Below, in pieces: positions 23,598 through 33,965 of a DNA stretch of 64,000 bases; the stretch's first letter is position 1; each line of letters begins with the position of its first letter. The notes under the pieces were generated by a model. The model did no database searches and was not told where the DNA came from. It saw only the letters and a list, made by a program, of their open reading frames with translations. A program made the position numbers and the translations under genes. Origin of the DNA: Musa acuminata AAA Group (taxonomy: Eukaryota > Streptophyta > Magnoliopsida > Zingiberales > Musaceae); the NCBI RefSeq assembly GCF_036884655.1, contig NC_088345.1, forward strand, positions 30,655,001-30,719,000, written 5' to 3'.

Positions 23598-24797
23598 TGT
23601 TGAATCTCGTATTTTGATGATGAAACTACTTGATATATGTTTATGATTTAATCTGTGTTTTGAGTGACGCAGGATGCTTCGATCAGGATGAGACAATTAA
23701 AGCAGGAAAATCATGTTGTGCCGAAGGAACATGTCAGAAGATTGGACGTCGGGCCGGTGGATCGGTCGACGTATCGATAGAAGGCTTCGGGCCGTGGACT
23801 CGGGCATCGGGCCAAGAAGAGCGGGTATTGTGCCAAGGATATCGGAGTTGCAGAGTCAACTGGCCGATTGGGCAATAGGCTGCAGAAGAGGACGATGCGC
23901 CGAAGAATCGGACGAAGCGTCGAGGGACCAATGACATGTCGGACAACTTGGTTAATTGCTTAGGATTAATTGTCTCGATCGAAGTTTTGTTTTGTTGTGC
24001 AGGATTAACTATGATAACAATGAAGACATAAAGCAGCAGGTGTTGCGCCAGAGTCAAGATCATGATCACGTTGGGAGTTCGAGAGTTCGACAGAAGTTCG
24101 GACGGTCGTCGGAGGTTCAGCGAGAACAGATCCGAGAAGTCCAAAAGCTTGCCAAGCGAAGCTCGTCGGAACTCGCCAAGTGGATCGTCGCAAAGTCCAG
24201 GAGTATGCCGGATGTCCGCAGAAGGATCACCGAGGGTTTATCGGATGATCGACGGAAGTTCGCCGGAAACTCGCCGGAAGAAGCGATTGACGCATCGGAG
24301 CATAGCTGCAGAAGTTGTCTTAGAGTTAATCGTAGTTAGCACGATGATTAAGCTTGAAAATGGGAGGTGATCCCATTAGCTTAATCTTGGGGCAATTGGG
24401 CCCCTGAAAAGATTCAAATTGGGCCGAATGGAGCGAACCATTCGGACCTTGATTGCACCAGGCGGTGCAACCGCCCAGAGCTCAGTCTTCGAGCTAGACT
24501 GGGCGGTGGAACCGCCCTGACAGAGAGGTAGCACCGCCTGAGCTCGGTCTTCGAGCTCTGGCAGAGCGGTGCAACCGCCTCAGTCAAGAGGTGGCACCGC
24601 CGGGGGCTCTGTCTTCGAGCCAGACTCAGGCGGTGCAACCGCCTCTGACAGAGCGGTGCAATCGCCTGGGCTCAGTCTCCGAGCTCTGCCAGGCGGTGCA
24701 ACCTCTCCAGTCAAGAGGTGCAACCGCCTGATCCCGGAATTCTGGGATTTGATCGATTTGATCGTTTTGAGCTCCAAATTTGAACTGGGATGGGGCC

Positions 24798-24806
24798 TAT
24801 AAATAC
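24798..24806 (+). promoter_or_regulatory. Likely LTR TATA box
   Basis: CTATAAATACCCCACCC lies here just downstream of the palindrome array. The same CTATAAATA-CCC context recurs in the other LTR-A LTRs at about 40520, 43667, 56809 and 62452, always at the same relative place. That fits the U3 core promoter, with the palindrome array immediately upstream. Confidence 0.65.
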
Positions 24807-25313
24807 CCCACCCATTCAGCACTGAAAAGATACAGATCCACACCGAATTCTTGATCTTTTCAGTGATTCTAAGAGCTCAAATTTGTGTAAAGTCCTAAAG
24901 TTCGCCTCCTTCTGTTCTTCAAGTCTTGAGTTGTAAAGAGAGGAGAGAAAGGATCTGTAAAGGTTGTCTCCTGAGCCTGTCAAAAGGAGAGAAACTGTAA
25001 AAGGGCAGTTAGCCTTCGCCCATTGAAGGAAGGCAGCTAGTTGACGTCGGTGACCTCGTCGGAGGAGGAAGCCAAAAGTGGAGTAGATCAAGACTAACCG
25101 AACCACTCTAAATCTCTGGTTTGCTTTTACTTTGAGCACTTTATCATTACTGCAAACCTCCTACATTGCTACTGCCCTCTGCGCCGTTACGAACGAGTTT
25201 CTAAGCTCTGATCTTTCAGAATCTGCATTCAAACGTAAATCATGTTTTCGTACGATCTTCACACTGCAGTTTACGCTTACATTCGGATTCCATTTATAAC
25301 TGCAAATTGCTTT

Positions 25314-25615
25314 CTACGTAAAACGCTTTTCAAGGTTCAAAACTGCTTTTAGACGCAAAACTACATTTAGACGTAAAATTACGTTTAGACGTAAAACTGC
25401 ATTTAGACGCAAAACTGCGTTTAGACGTAAAACTACGTTTAGACGTAAAACTGCGTTTAGACGCAAAACTGCGTTTAGACGCAAAACTGCGTTTAGACGT
25501 AAAACTGCGTTTAGACGTAAAACTGCGTTTGGACGTAAAACTGAGTTTAGACGCAAACTGCGCTTAGACGCAAACTGCGCTTAGACGCAAAACTGCACTT
25601 AGACGCAAACTGCAC
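25314..25615 (+). repeat. 18-bp tandem repeat in TR-GAG 2 5' LTR
   Basis: About a dozen units of GCGTTTAGACGTAAAACT (18 bp, with C/T variants) are followed by shorter 17-bp units. The minus strand reads through as a repeated LRLNAV peptide, which I take as a by-product. The matching array in the 3' LTR is 41038-41395 and is longer. Confidence 0.9.
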
Positions 25616-25790
25616 TGTGATTATGCTTTTATATCGAAATCGTTTTTTATCGGACGAACGCAGCTTTCGTTTTTAAAATCGCTGTAAGATTTCCGCTGCA
25701 CTAATTCACCCCCCCCCTCTTAGTGCACTCGATCTTAACAATTGGTATCAGAGCGGGGTATTTCTCATTTCGGATTTACACCCGAGAGAA

Positions 25791-26801
25791 ATGGCTCTTC
25801 AAGAGGGCTTTTCGGTCTTTCGTCCACCGTTCTTTAACGGATTGGACTACACTTATTGGAAAACTCGAATGAGAGTTTTCTTAATTTCTCTAAATCTGGA
25901 TTTATGGAATATTGTTGAAAACGGTTTTCAACTTCCCTCTAAACCGATGAATGAATGGTCGGATTTAGAGAAGAAGTATTTTTCTTTAAACGCAAAGGCT
26001 ATGAATGCCTTATTTTGCGCTTTGGACAAAAATGAGTTCAATCGGGTTTCTTTGTGCGAAACAGCTTTCGATATTTGGCGCACTCTTGAAATCACGCACG
26101 AGGGAACTAGTAGAGTCAAAGACTCGAAAGTTAATATTTTACTGCATGATTTTGAACTTTTTCATATGAAACCAAGCGAAACCGTTGTTGACATGTACAC
26201 CCGTTTTACGGATGTCGTCAATGGTTTAAAATCACTTGGTAAAAGCTTTTCGGATTTTGAACTCGTTAACAAAGTTTTGCGCTCACTTTCTAAAACTTGG
26301 GATTTAAAAGTAACTGCTATTCAAGAATCGAAAAACCTAAACAACTTACCACTTGAAGAACTAATTGGTTCATTGATGACATATGAAATGGTGCACAATA
26401 CACATAATGAACATGATGAACACAATCACCTTCCAAAGAACAGGAAGGATTTGGAACTCTGGACAAATGAATGCCACTTGAGCGATGACTCAAGTGATGA
26501 GGACAATGATGAACAAACCAACCTTCCAAAGAACAAGAAGGATTTGGGACATAGAACATTTGAAGACCACTCGAGCATAAGCTCAAGTGATGGTGAACTT
26601 AAACTACAAATAAAACGAAAATTAAAAAGCAAAAAGAATGGAACTACTTGCTTTAAACGCAAGAAGAAGAACAAAAATTGGGATGAATCGAGCTCCTCTG
26701 AAGACAAGAAAGTCAACAAAAGCGAGGCGGCAAACTACGCCTTACCAGCCTACGACATTGAGGTAATTAAAATGCCTTTGGTTTATTTTAAAATTACCTG
26801 A
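25791..26801 (+). CDS. Copia-type Gag without zinc knuckle (TR-GAG 2, intact)
   Basis: This 336-residue Gag would form the capsid of a retrotransposon particle. The UBN2-type Gag domain covers about 15-200, with FNGLDYTYWKTRMRVF (16-31), LNAKAMNALFCALDKNEF (66-83), TRFTDVVNGLKSLG (137-150) and LPLEELIGSLMTYEM (186-200). An acidic Ser/Asp region follows with a motif duplicated at a 31-residue period (LPKNRKDL at 214, LPKNKKDL at 245). The Lys-rich tail ends VYFKIT. The CCHC knuckle present in the Copia-M gag is deleted; only a Cys-Phe remnant at 287-288 precedes KKKNKNWDESSSSED. The ATG follows the primer site by about 36 bases. No protease or pol follows, so particle assembly enzymes must come from another element. 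Confidence 0.92.
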   Translation: MALQEGFSVFRPPFFNGLDYTYWKTRMRVFLISLNLDLWNIVENGFQLPSKPMNEWSDLEKKYFSLNAKAMNALFCALDKNEFNRVSLCETAFDIWRTLEITHEGTSRVKDSKVNILLHDFELFHMKPSETVVDMYTRFTDVVNGLKSLGKSFSDFELVNKVLRSLSKTWDLKVTAIQESKNLNNLPLEELIGSLMTYEMVHNTHNEHDEHNHLPKNRKDLELWTNECHLSDDSSDEDNDEQTNLPKNKKDLGHRTFEDHSSISSSDGELKLQIKRKLKSKKNGTTCFKRKKKNKNWDESSSSEDKKVNKSEAANYALPAYDIEVIKMPLVYFKIT

Positions 26802-29473
26802 TGCTTTCATGATATATTTTCTTTTTTAGTTTAGAATTAATTTTCTTGAAAATTACATGTTTAAAAATAAAAATTATGATCATGCTGATAATTTCAAAAA
26901 TGACAATATTGCATGATAAACAAACAAAATGATTTTGATCATGGTTAAGAAGTAATAATGTGTATCACGTTTGATCAACATTGTTGAATGAAATCACGTC
27001 TGATTTAAAGTAATGCATAAAGATGTAATATTAAATGGTTATTAACAATTTTATGCATGAGATTTTAAGTTATCCATGATCATGAGCTTGTTTGATATTC
27101 TTGATTTAATTTCAAGATCTATAGCAAAAATCATGTCTGAATATATGAAAGTGTTAATTTCATTTTCGGATTCACTTAACAATTGGTATCCTAACAATCA
27201 GATTTTCTCATACACTTATGAAAAATATTTTTCTAAAATGGATTTGATGAAATGATTCCTGCTTATAAATTCCATCTTGAAATATGAATGATAGTGTTTT
27301 TGCTTGCAAAGATTTGTTTCACGTTCATATCTCCTATGATTCATGTGCAGAAAAAGAATTTATAAATCATAATACAATGAGATTTCTTATGCAAAAATAA
27401 AGTGCTTTTGTGATTCTTTGCTAAAGAGAATAATTATTAAAATCATGATCTTGGTAATTATAACATGGAGCTCTTTATAAATCAAGATCGTTCATTATGC
27501 TCCCTACATTTATCAAAAAGGAGTTCTTCAAATGAAATGCAATTCAATGAAGTGTCATATTGATATCTTGAAACTTGGAATATTTTAAAATGTGATCTTG
27601 ATAAGAATGTTTCAAGTTGCACTTTGTACTATATCTTTTCGAATGAATCATGAGCCTTGATATCGTATATTTCATAATACAAGATTTATTTGCCTTATGT
27701 CTTGAACTTTCATGCTTATCTTAATTTGGCATATAAAGACTAAGGCATGCTTAGATGAAAAGGAATCTCTTAAAAAATGCTTTTCCCATCTGATCGAGAT
27801 TAATGATTTCATGATATTTTGTGAATCTCGAAATTAATTTTAATGACTTGATTATGAATTTCAAGTTAATGATTTGATTTGAATAAGTTTTATCTAAATC
27901 ATAATCTTGATCTTGCAAAATTGAAGTCACAAATAATATCTTGTGGTATTCATGGATTGAAACATTGTATGCTTAAATTAATCATTCTCCTATGTTTCAA
28001 AAATTCCTTAAAAGCCTTATGTGATGATTGAAAACTAACTTGCTTTATGATGAATCACGAATCATGACTTAATCTATGATGTAAATGCCTTGAAATGATT
28101 AAAATATTTAACACTTTTATGCTCTTCCCCCTACTTTCTTCTTGTTTTCAATGATAAAATGGGGAGAAGTTTTGATCATGCATGGTAGGATATAATTTGA
28201 CAAAATTGATACCATCATGATATGAAACATTTATGATGTGCAATTATGCATGCAATACTTGTGCTTTCTAATTATGATGTGATGTATTGCATATAATGTA
28301 AATCATGATTTAAAATGCTATGAGTGCCAAGTTACACATTTTGAGAAAAAAAAAAATTGTTATATTGAAACATTAATGTAATTATGAATGGTGATATGAT
28401 ATCATGCATGTAATACTTCAACTTATGATAATGATGCATGCAATGATAAAATATTCATGATGAAAAATTGTCTTGACATTCATAACTTGATTATTCATCC
28501 TTTGTCATGATTTTGAAATCGTTGTAAAAGAAAAAAAGAACTACAAAGCTGTATTCTCTCTTTCCTTTTTACAATGACAAAGGGGGAGATAGCTAGCTTG
28601 TACAAGTCAAGAAGATGTAAAAACTTGATTGCTAGCTTGCCTATCTTAAGTAGCAAAGATTGCTAACTTGCTTATTTCAAGAAGAAAAATTGTCTTCTTG
28701 AACATCACTATCTTGAATATCTGAAGAAGCAAAACTTGCAATTTGCACATTGCAATAGGAAGCAAGAATCATGAGCTTACACAAGAAAGCTATCTTGCAT
28801 TTGCTTTCGAAATTTTTGCTAGCTTATATATTGTGAAACTTGTATATCGTAAAAATTGCTAGCTTGTTGGTCTAAAGAGAAGCAAAAGGTTGCTATCTCA
28901 AAAGAAGCTAATGTGCTATCTTGCCTATCTCAAGAGGCAAAAAAAAAAAAAACTAACTTGCGCATCTAGCAAAGTGAACAAAATTTTCAAGAAGCAAGAG
29001 TCGCCTTCTTGAACATCTCTAATTTGCTAGCTTGCATGATATAGAACTTGCTATCTTGAACATTACCAAAAGTGTTATCTTATATGCTATAAAACTTGCA
29101 TATCTAAAACTTGATAGCATGAATGTTCTAAGCATGATATAACACTTGCTAAATCTTCTAGCTCCAAGATTGCATGATGATAAAACTTGATATTATGCTT
29201 TTCATGCAATGAGTTGAACCAATATCACAAACACTTGATTGTGATACTTCTCCTTTTTGTTGATGACAAAGGGGGAGAAGTATGTTGATGACATGACATG
29301 TGATGCATAAGTTTATGCATATGTTCATGTTGACGTTTTGCAAGTATTCATGATGAATATTGCAATGACTTGAATTCAGTTTGAATTCAAGGTTCTATCA
29401 ATATGGCATATTGATAGGGGGAGTTAAGTTTAACTCCGTCATCAAGTGGTTGTCATCATCAAAAAGGGGGAGA
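26802..29473 (+). other. TR-GAG 2 noncoding 3' region and polypurine tract
   Basis: About 2.7 kb of AT-rich sequence has no supported frame. From about 28560 it holds many short variants of GCTAGCTTGC and TATCTTG-type words mixed with AAGAAGCAA. Two 'ACAAAGGGGGAGA' runs occur, at about 28575 and 29268, and the true polypurine tract AAAAGGGGGAGAT abuts the 3' LTR. Homologous regions occupy 45144-48508 and 58499-61192. Confidence 0.8.
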
Positions 29474-29898
29474 TTGTTGAATCTCGTATTTTGATGATGA
29501 AACTACTTGATATATGTTTATGATTTAATCTGCGTTTTGAGTGACGCAGGATGCTTCGATCAGGATGAGACAATTAAAGCAGGAAAATCATGTTGTGCCG
29601 AAGGAACATGTCAGAAGATTGGACGTCGGGCCGGTGGATCGGTCGACGTATCGACAGAAGGCTTCGGGCCGTGGACTCGAGCATTGGGCCAAGAAGAGCG
29701 GGTATTGTGCTAAGGATATCGGAGTTGCGGAGTCAACTGGCCGATTGGGCAATAGGCTGCAGAAGAGGACGATGCGCCGAAGAATCGGACGAAGAGTCGA
29801 GGGACCAATGACATGTCGGACAACTTGGTTAATTGCTTAGGATTAATTGTCTCGATCGAAGTTTTATTTTGTTGTGCAGGATTAACTATGATAACAAT
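29474..29898 (+). repeat. TR-GAG 2, 3' LTR, first part
   Basis: This matches 23598-24022 of the 5' LTR, including the micro-ORF block, and stops after ACAAT at the gypsy insertion. It resumes at 39680. Confidence 0.92.
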
Positions 29899-30002
29899 TG
29901 TAATATCCCTCGCTTTTAAAAATTATTAATAAAGATTTATATGTAAATTGGAGGACCTATATGTAAATATAGAAATTACAAGGACTAAACTGCTAAGTTG
30001 CA

Positions 30003-31620
30003 AAAAAAAGAAAAAAAAAGGGAAAACCGAAAATTCGGTATTATCCCACCGCCTCCCACGCACTCTGTTTCTTCCAGAAACAGAGAGGAGCGGTGGGGCA
30101 TGAGGAGTGAAGAAAAGAAGAAGAAGAGGGAAAAGAAGAGAGGAGGAAGAAGAGAGGAAGAAGAGGGAGAAGAGAAGAAGAAGAAGAAGAGGAGGTGGCT
30201 GCAGCGAGGGCTGCAGCGAGGAGCTGTGGGGCGTGGGGAGAAGAAGAGAGGAAGAAGAGGGAGAAGAGAAGAAGAAGAAGAAGAAGAGAGGAGGATAGCT
30301 GCGGCAAGGCTGCAGCGAGGAGGTGTGTGGCTTTGGGGAGGAAAAGGGTAGAGGAGAAGAAGAGAAGGAGAAGAAGAGGGAAAAGAGAGGCAGCTGCAGC
30401 AGCCAGGGCTGCAGCACCTCTGTTTCCCGCAGGTGGAAACAGAGGAGAGGATGTGTGGGGCGTTGAGGATGAAAAGGGAAGAAGAAGAAGAAGAAGAAGA
30501 AGAAGAAGAAGAAGAAGAAGATAGCTGCGGCAAGGCTGCAGCGAGGAGATGTGTGGCCTTGGGGAGGAAAAGGGAAGAGGGGAAGAGGAGAAGAAGAAGA
30601 AGAGGAAGAGAAAGAGGTGTGATACCTCTGTTTCCTGCAGAGGAAACAGAGGAGAGGGTGTGTGTGACGCCGGGGAAGAAGGGGCTGCAGCTGCGGCGAT
30701 GGCAGCTGCAGCTGGAAGAGAAGAAGAAGAGGAAGATGAGCAGGGGAGGAGGGAGAGGTTGCGGCCGTGGCTGCGGCCGCGACTGCAGCAGTTGCAGCGG
30801 GGAGAGAAGAAGAAGAAAGGAAGGAGAAGGAAGAGGAGAAGGGAAAGAAGTAGCTGCGGCTGCGGTTGTGGCAGCTGCAGCTATGGCAGGGAAAGAGGAA
30901 GAGAAAAAGGAAAGGAAGAAGAGGGAAAGGGAAGGAGAGGAAGAAGAGAGGAAGAGGAGAAGGGGCTGCGGCTGCGGCGATGGCAGCTGCAGCTGTGGCA
31001 GGGAAAGAGAAAAAGGAAAGGAAGAAGAAGAGAAAGGGAAGGAGAGGAAGAAGAGAGGAAGAGGAGAAGGGGCTGCGGCTGCGGTGATGGCAGCTGCAGC
31101 TGTGGCTGGGAAAGAAGAGAAGGAAAGGAAGAAGAAGAGAAAGGGAAGGAGAGGAAGAAGAGAGGAAGAGGAGAAGGGGTGGCAGCTGCGGCAGTGGCAG
31201 CTGCAGTTGGAAGAGAAGAAGGAGAGGAAGATGAGCAGGGGAGGAAGAAGAGGCTGCGAGTGTGGTGGCTGCGGCCGTGGCTGCGACTCCGGCTGCGGCT
31301 GCAACGTTGGCTGCGGTAGCTGCGGCAGCGGTGGTGGCTGCAGTAGCTGGTTTTGGGAAAGAGAAAGAGTAGGAACGAGAGAAGGGAAGAAGGAAATAGT
31401 GCAGTGGAAGGGGGCTGCGGTTGTGACCGCAGTTGCGGTCGTGGCTGCGATTGTGGCAGCGGCTGTGGCAGCTGCGTTTGGGAAAGAAAAAGAAGGAATG
31501 AGAGTAAGAGAGAGCAGGTGACTGTGCCTCGATGTTCGACACGTGATGTAGTTACGAAGAAAGGAAGAAAACGGGAGCACAAAACGAAACAGAGAGAGGA
31601 CACGGAGAAAAAGTAGAAGG
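30003..31620 (+). repeat. Purine-rich low-complexity tract in 5' LTR
   Basis: The plus strand is almost all purine over long runs (GAAGAAGAG, GGGAAGAGG), broken by GC-rich GCTGCGGCTGCGG and GGCAGCTGCAGC blocks. A pure (GAA)n run spans 30481-30521. It contains near-palindromes such as CCTCTGTTTCCTGCAGAGGAAACAGAGG around 30626-30655. Spurious frames of up to 597 codons arise from composition alone. Confidence 0.9.
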
Positions 31621-32759
31621 ATTTGGGCTGGCACCTTCTTTGGATCTTCGGATCGAAATCTTTGAAAGGCAAGTTTCCCGCTTGTTTCAATCCTTTCTAT
31701 TGCAAGTTCCCTGATCGTTTCTCCTATAATTGCTCTGATATGTCTTATTGCAAGTATCCTGATCTTCCTCACTGCCATTTTTATCTCTACTTTTGCTTTG
31801 AATATGAGGAACTTTAAATTGTTCTAGCCTTGCATTTGTTATATCTCCTGTTTAAACGTAACGATTCGAATCTGTGCAACTTTTGAGATTCTGACCTTTT
31901 GATACCGAGCTGCCTATAAGTCTTTGTTGGAAACTCTGATTTGTTCAAAACTGATTTCATTGGAAACTAGACTCGTAGACCTTTCTTTGATATATGGATT
32001 GAAAGATTTGGAATCCAAACACCTGCCCAGTTATCTGTTGAATCTGACATTATGAATTCTGCCAACAGAGATTTTGTTCTATGACTCTTGCTTACCAAAT
32101 TATTTGTAACTCTCTCTGTTGGACAGTTCAATTCATATGAAGCCTGTCTTATCTGAAAGTATTATCCAATGATTATTTCTGAGTAAATTGGAGCACGATT
32201 GATAGTTTGAATCATTTGTTCAATGTGCCTTCTGTATTTTGCCAGAAATCGAGCTTTGGTCGATTTCTCATATTCTGGTTTCATTCCTTTGGAAATTGAT
32301 ATCCTTTAGCCTTCTTATTCAATTGAGCTTTATATTACTACTTTGAATTCTTGTATGCTCTTGTCCTTAAAATTATTGCATTCTTGAAAACTGTTGTGTA
32401 ACGTTTATGCTATATCGTATTGACTCATATAGGCACATGTATATCCTATTGTTCCGCATTTGCTTTCGATATGTGCCTATTCCAGTTTCATTCCTTTGGA
32501 CATTGAATTCATCAAATCTTCTTAATGAATTGAGTTATTTGTGATTGCTTGGATTCCATATGTGCCCTTGCTTTCAATTCCCTTCAAATCTGAATATACT
32601 TGTGAAAGATTATTGCTTACTTCGGATTGACTCGTAAAGGCACATGTACGTTTGTTGTTCCGCGTGTGCTTCCGATATATGCTACTTATTGTTGATACTG
32701 TCCTTTTGTACTCTGGTGTGTGGGATTGTCTGGACCTTTGCCAGAAATGGTAAAAGGTA

Positions 32760-32910
32760 TGCGCTGATTTGCCCGCTTTGTGGGGTCCCGCTTTGTGGGA
32801 TATTCTGGTATGCGCTATTTGCCCGCTTTGTGGGGTCCCGCTTTGTGGGATATTCTGGTATGCGCTTATTTGCCCTCTTTGTGGGGTCCCGTTATGTGGG
32901 ATATTGTAGA
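32760..32910 (+). repeat. Three-copy tandem repeat of about 50 bp in 5' LTR
   Basis: The unit contains TTTGCCCGCTTTGTGGGGTC and GTGGGATATTCTGGTATGCG. Two units are nearly identical and the third is diverged. The same array is at about 38469-38619 in the other LTR, where one base of the third unit differs. Confidence 0.88.
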
Positions 32911-33965
32911 CTTTTGTCAGGTGGTCATTCAGAAATGGATGAATCACATTCTGACTGAGATCCCACTACACCTTCTGTATGTTTGATATGATATCCAGAG
33001 CTTTGGTTATGTGTTTCTGTACATGCTTTGGATAAGATTGATATGTTTGCAACGTCAAAGACGACGTTTGAGCTTCTGCACGATATTTGTTTTCGATATG
33101 CTCTGAAATGCTTCATTCACTGATGATATGCTTCGAAATGTTCCATATGCCGTTGATATGCTCCGGAACATTTCATATGCCATTGATATGCTCCAATTAC
33201 TCTGTGCTCCATTTGCTATGAACTGATATGTTCTGAAATGTCCTATCTGCCATTGATATGTTCCAATTACTCTATGCCCCATTCGTTATGGATCAAATAT
33301 GTTTTGAATGACATGATACGTATGATTTGGTATCTATTGAGATGGTATCCTTGAGAATTCTTGTATTCTGCCTTGCATTATGATACCTTACTCGTTTGAA
33401 ACCGTTCCTTTTGTTCTGAATATGCTTTGTCACTTGCTGAGCCGTTTTTGGCTCACTCCGTTGTTATATAAATCTTTCAGGTCAGCTTGTCACTCTTCGA
33501 GATGTTTGATATGGGCTGAGGCAGTGGATAGCTATTCAGAATAATGGGCAAGTCTGGTTGGTTATTATGATATTGTTGTATAAGTATGTCTTGTATGTAA
33601 TGAAATGTTGTTGATGAACCGAAATGGATATACTGTGTCAAAGTGTTAGGAGATCTCTCTTATTTGGAATTTCAGAATGTTAAGTCTAATTTATGGTGAT
33701 ATGAACTTGTGGTGAATAGTTGGAGTTCTGATTGTATAATTTATTTAGCTTGTGGATTTATAAATGTTGTTCATGTTTGTCAAGTTGGCTTGGGTTGCCA
33801 TAAATGTGAATTATCGAGTGATGTGATATATGATTATAAACTGCACAGGTTTTATGGATGTGAATATGAATAGAATGTTTTCAGTGTCCTCAAACGTTAG
33901 TTTGGATCCTGGATTGGTCTGTGACGAAAATTTTAAAAATCATGGATATTTAGAGGGGCGTGACA

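Larger units (their letters stand above)
23598..25740 (+). repeat. TR-GAG 2, 5' LTR (2,143 bp)
   Basis: It runs from TGTTGAATCTCGTATTT to CTCGATCTTAACA. Internal parts in order are the micro-ORF block (23671-24010), a palindrome array (about 24455-24735), a TATAAATA-containing segment at 24798-24806 that is a plausible promoter TATA box, an 18-bp tandem repeat (25314-25615), and a C9 tract at 25709-25717. Confidence 0.92.
29899..33965 (+). repeat. Gypsy-derived 5' LTR (4,067 bp)
   Basis: Parts in order: a short U3 start, a purine-rich tract (30003-31620), a unique pyrimidine-leaning segment, a tandem repeat of about 50 bp (32760-32910) and a GATATG-C/T-rich segment (about 33095-33300). It ends GGGGCGTGACA before the primer site. 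The long open frames on both strands are low-complexity Glu/Lys/Arg or Ser/Leu/Phe/Pro translations and are not treated as genes. Confidence 0.92.

Noticed and set aside
25314..25556. Repeat protein with LRLNAV units (also 41038-41280)
   Set aside because: It is the minus-strand reading of an 18-bp tandem repeat inside an LTR; the unit is a multiple of three, so the frame stays open.
29926..31778. Open frames of 538 and 597 codons on the minus strand and of 362 on the plus strand, repeated at 35635-37487
   Set aside because: They translate the purine/pyrimidine-rich LTR tract into Ser/Leu/Phe/Pro or Glu/Lys/Arg strings with no domain. Several overlap on both strands, which is expected from composition, and both LTRs carry them.
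32522..32958. 141- and 104-codon frames in the gypsy LTR (also 38231-38667)
   Set aside because: They come from the tandem repeat of about 50 bp, occur on both strands, and show no domain; they sit within an LTR.
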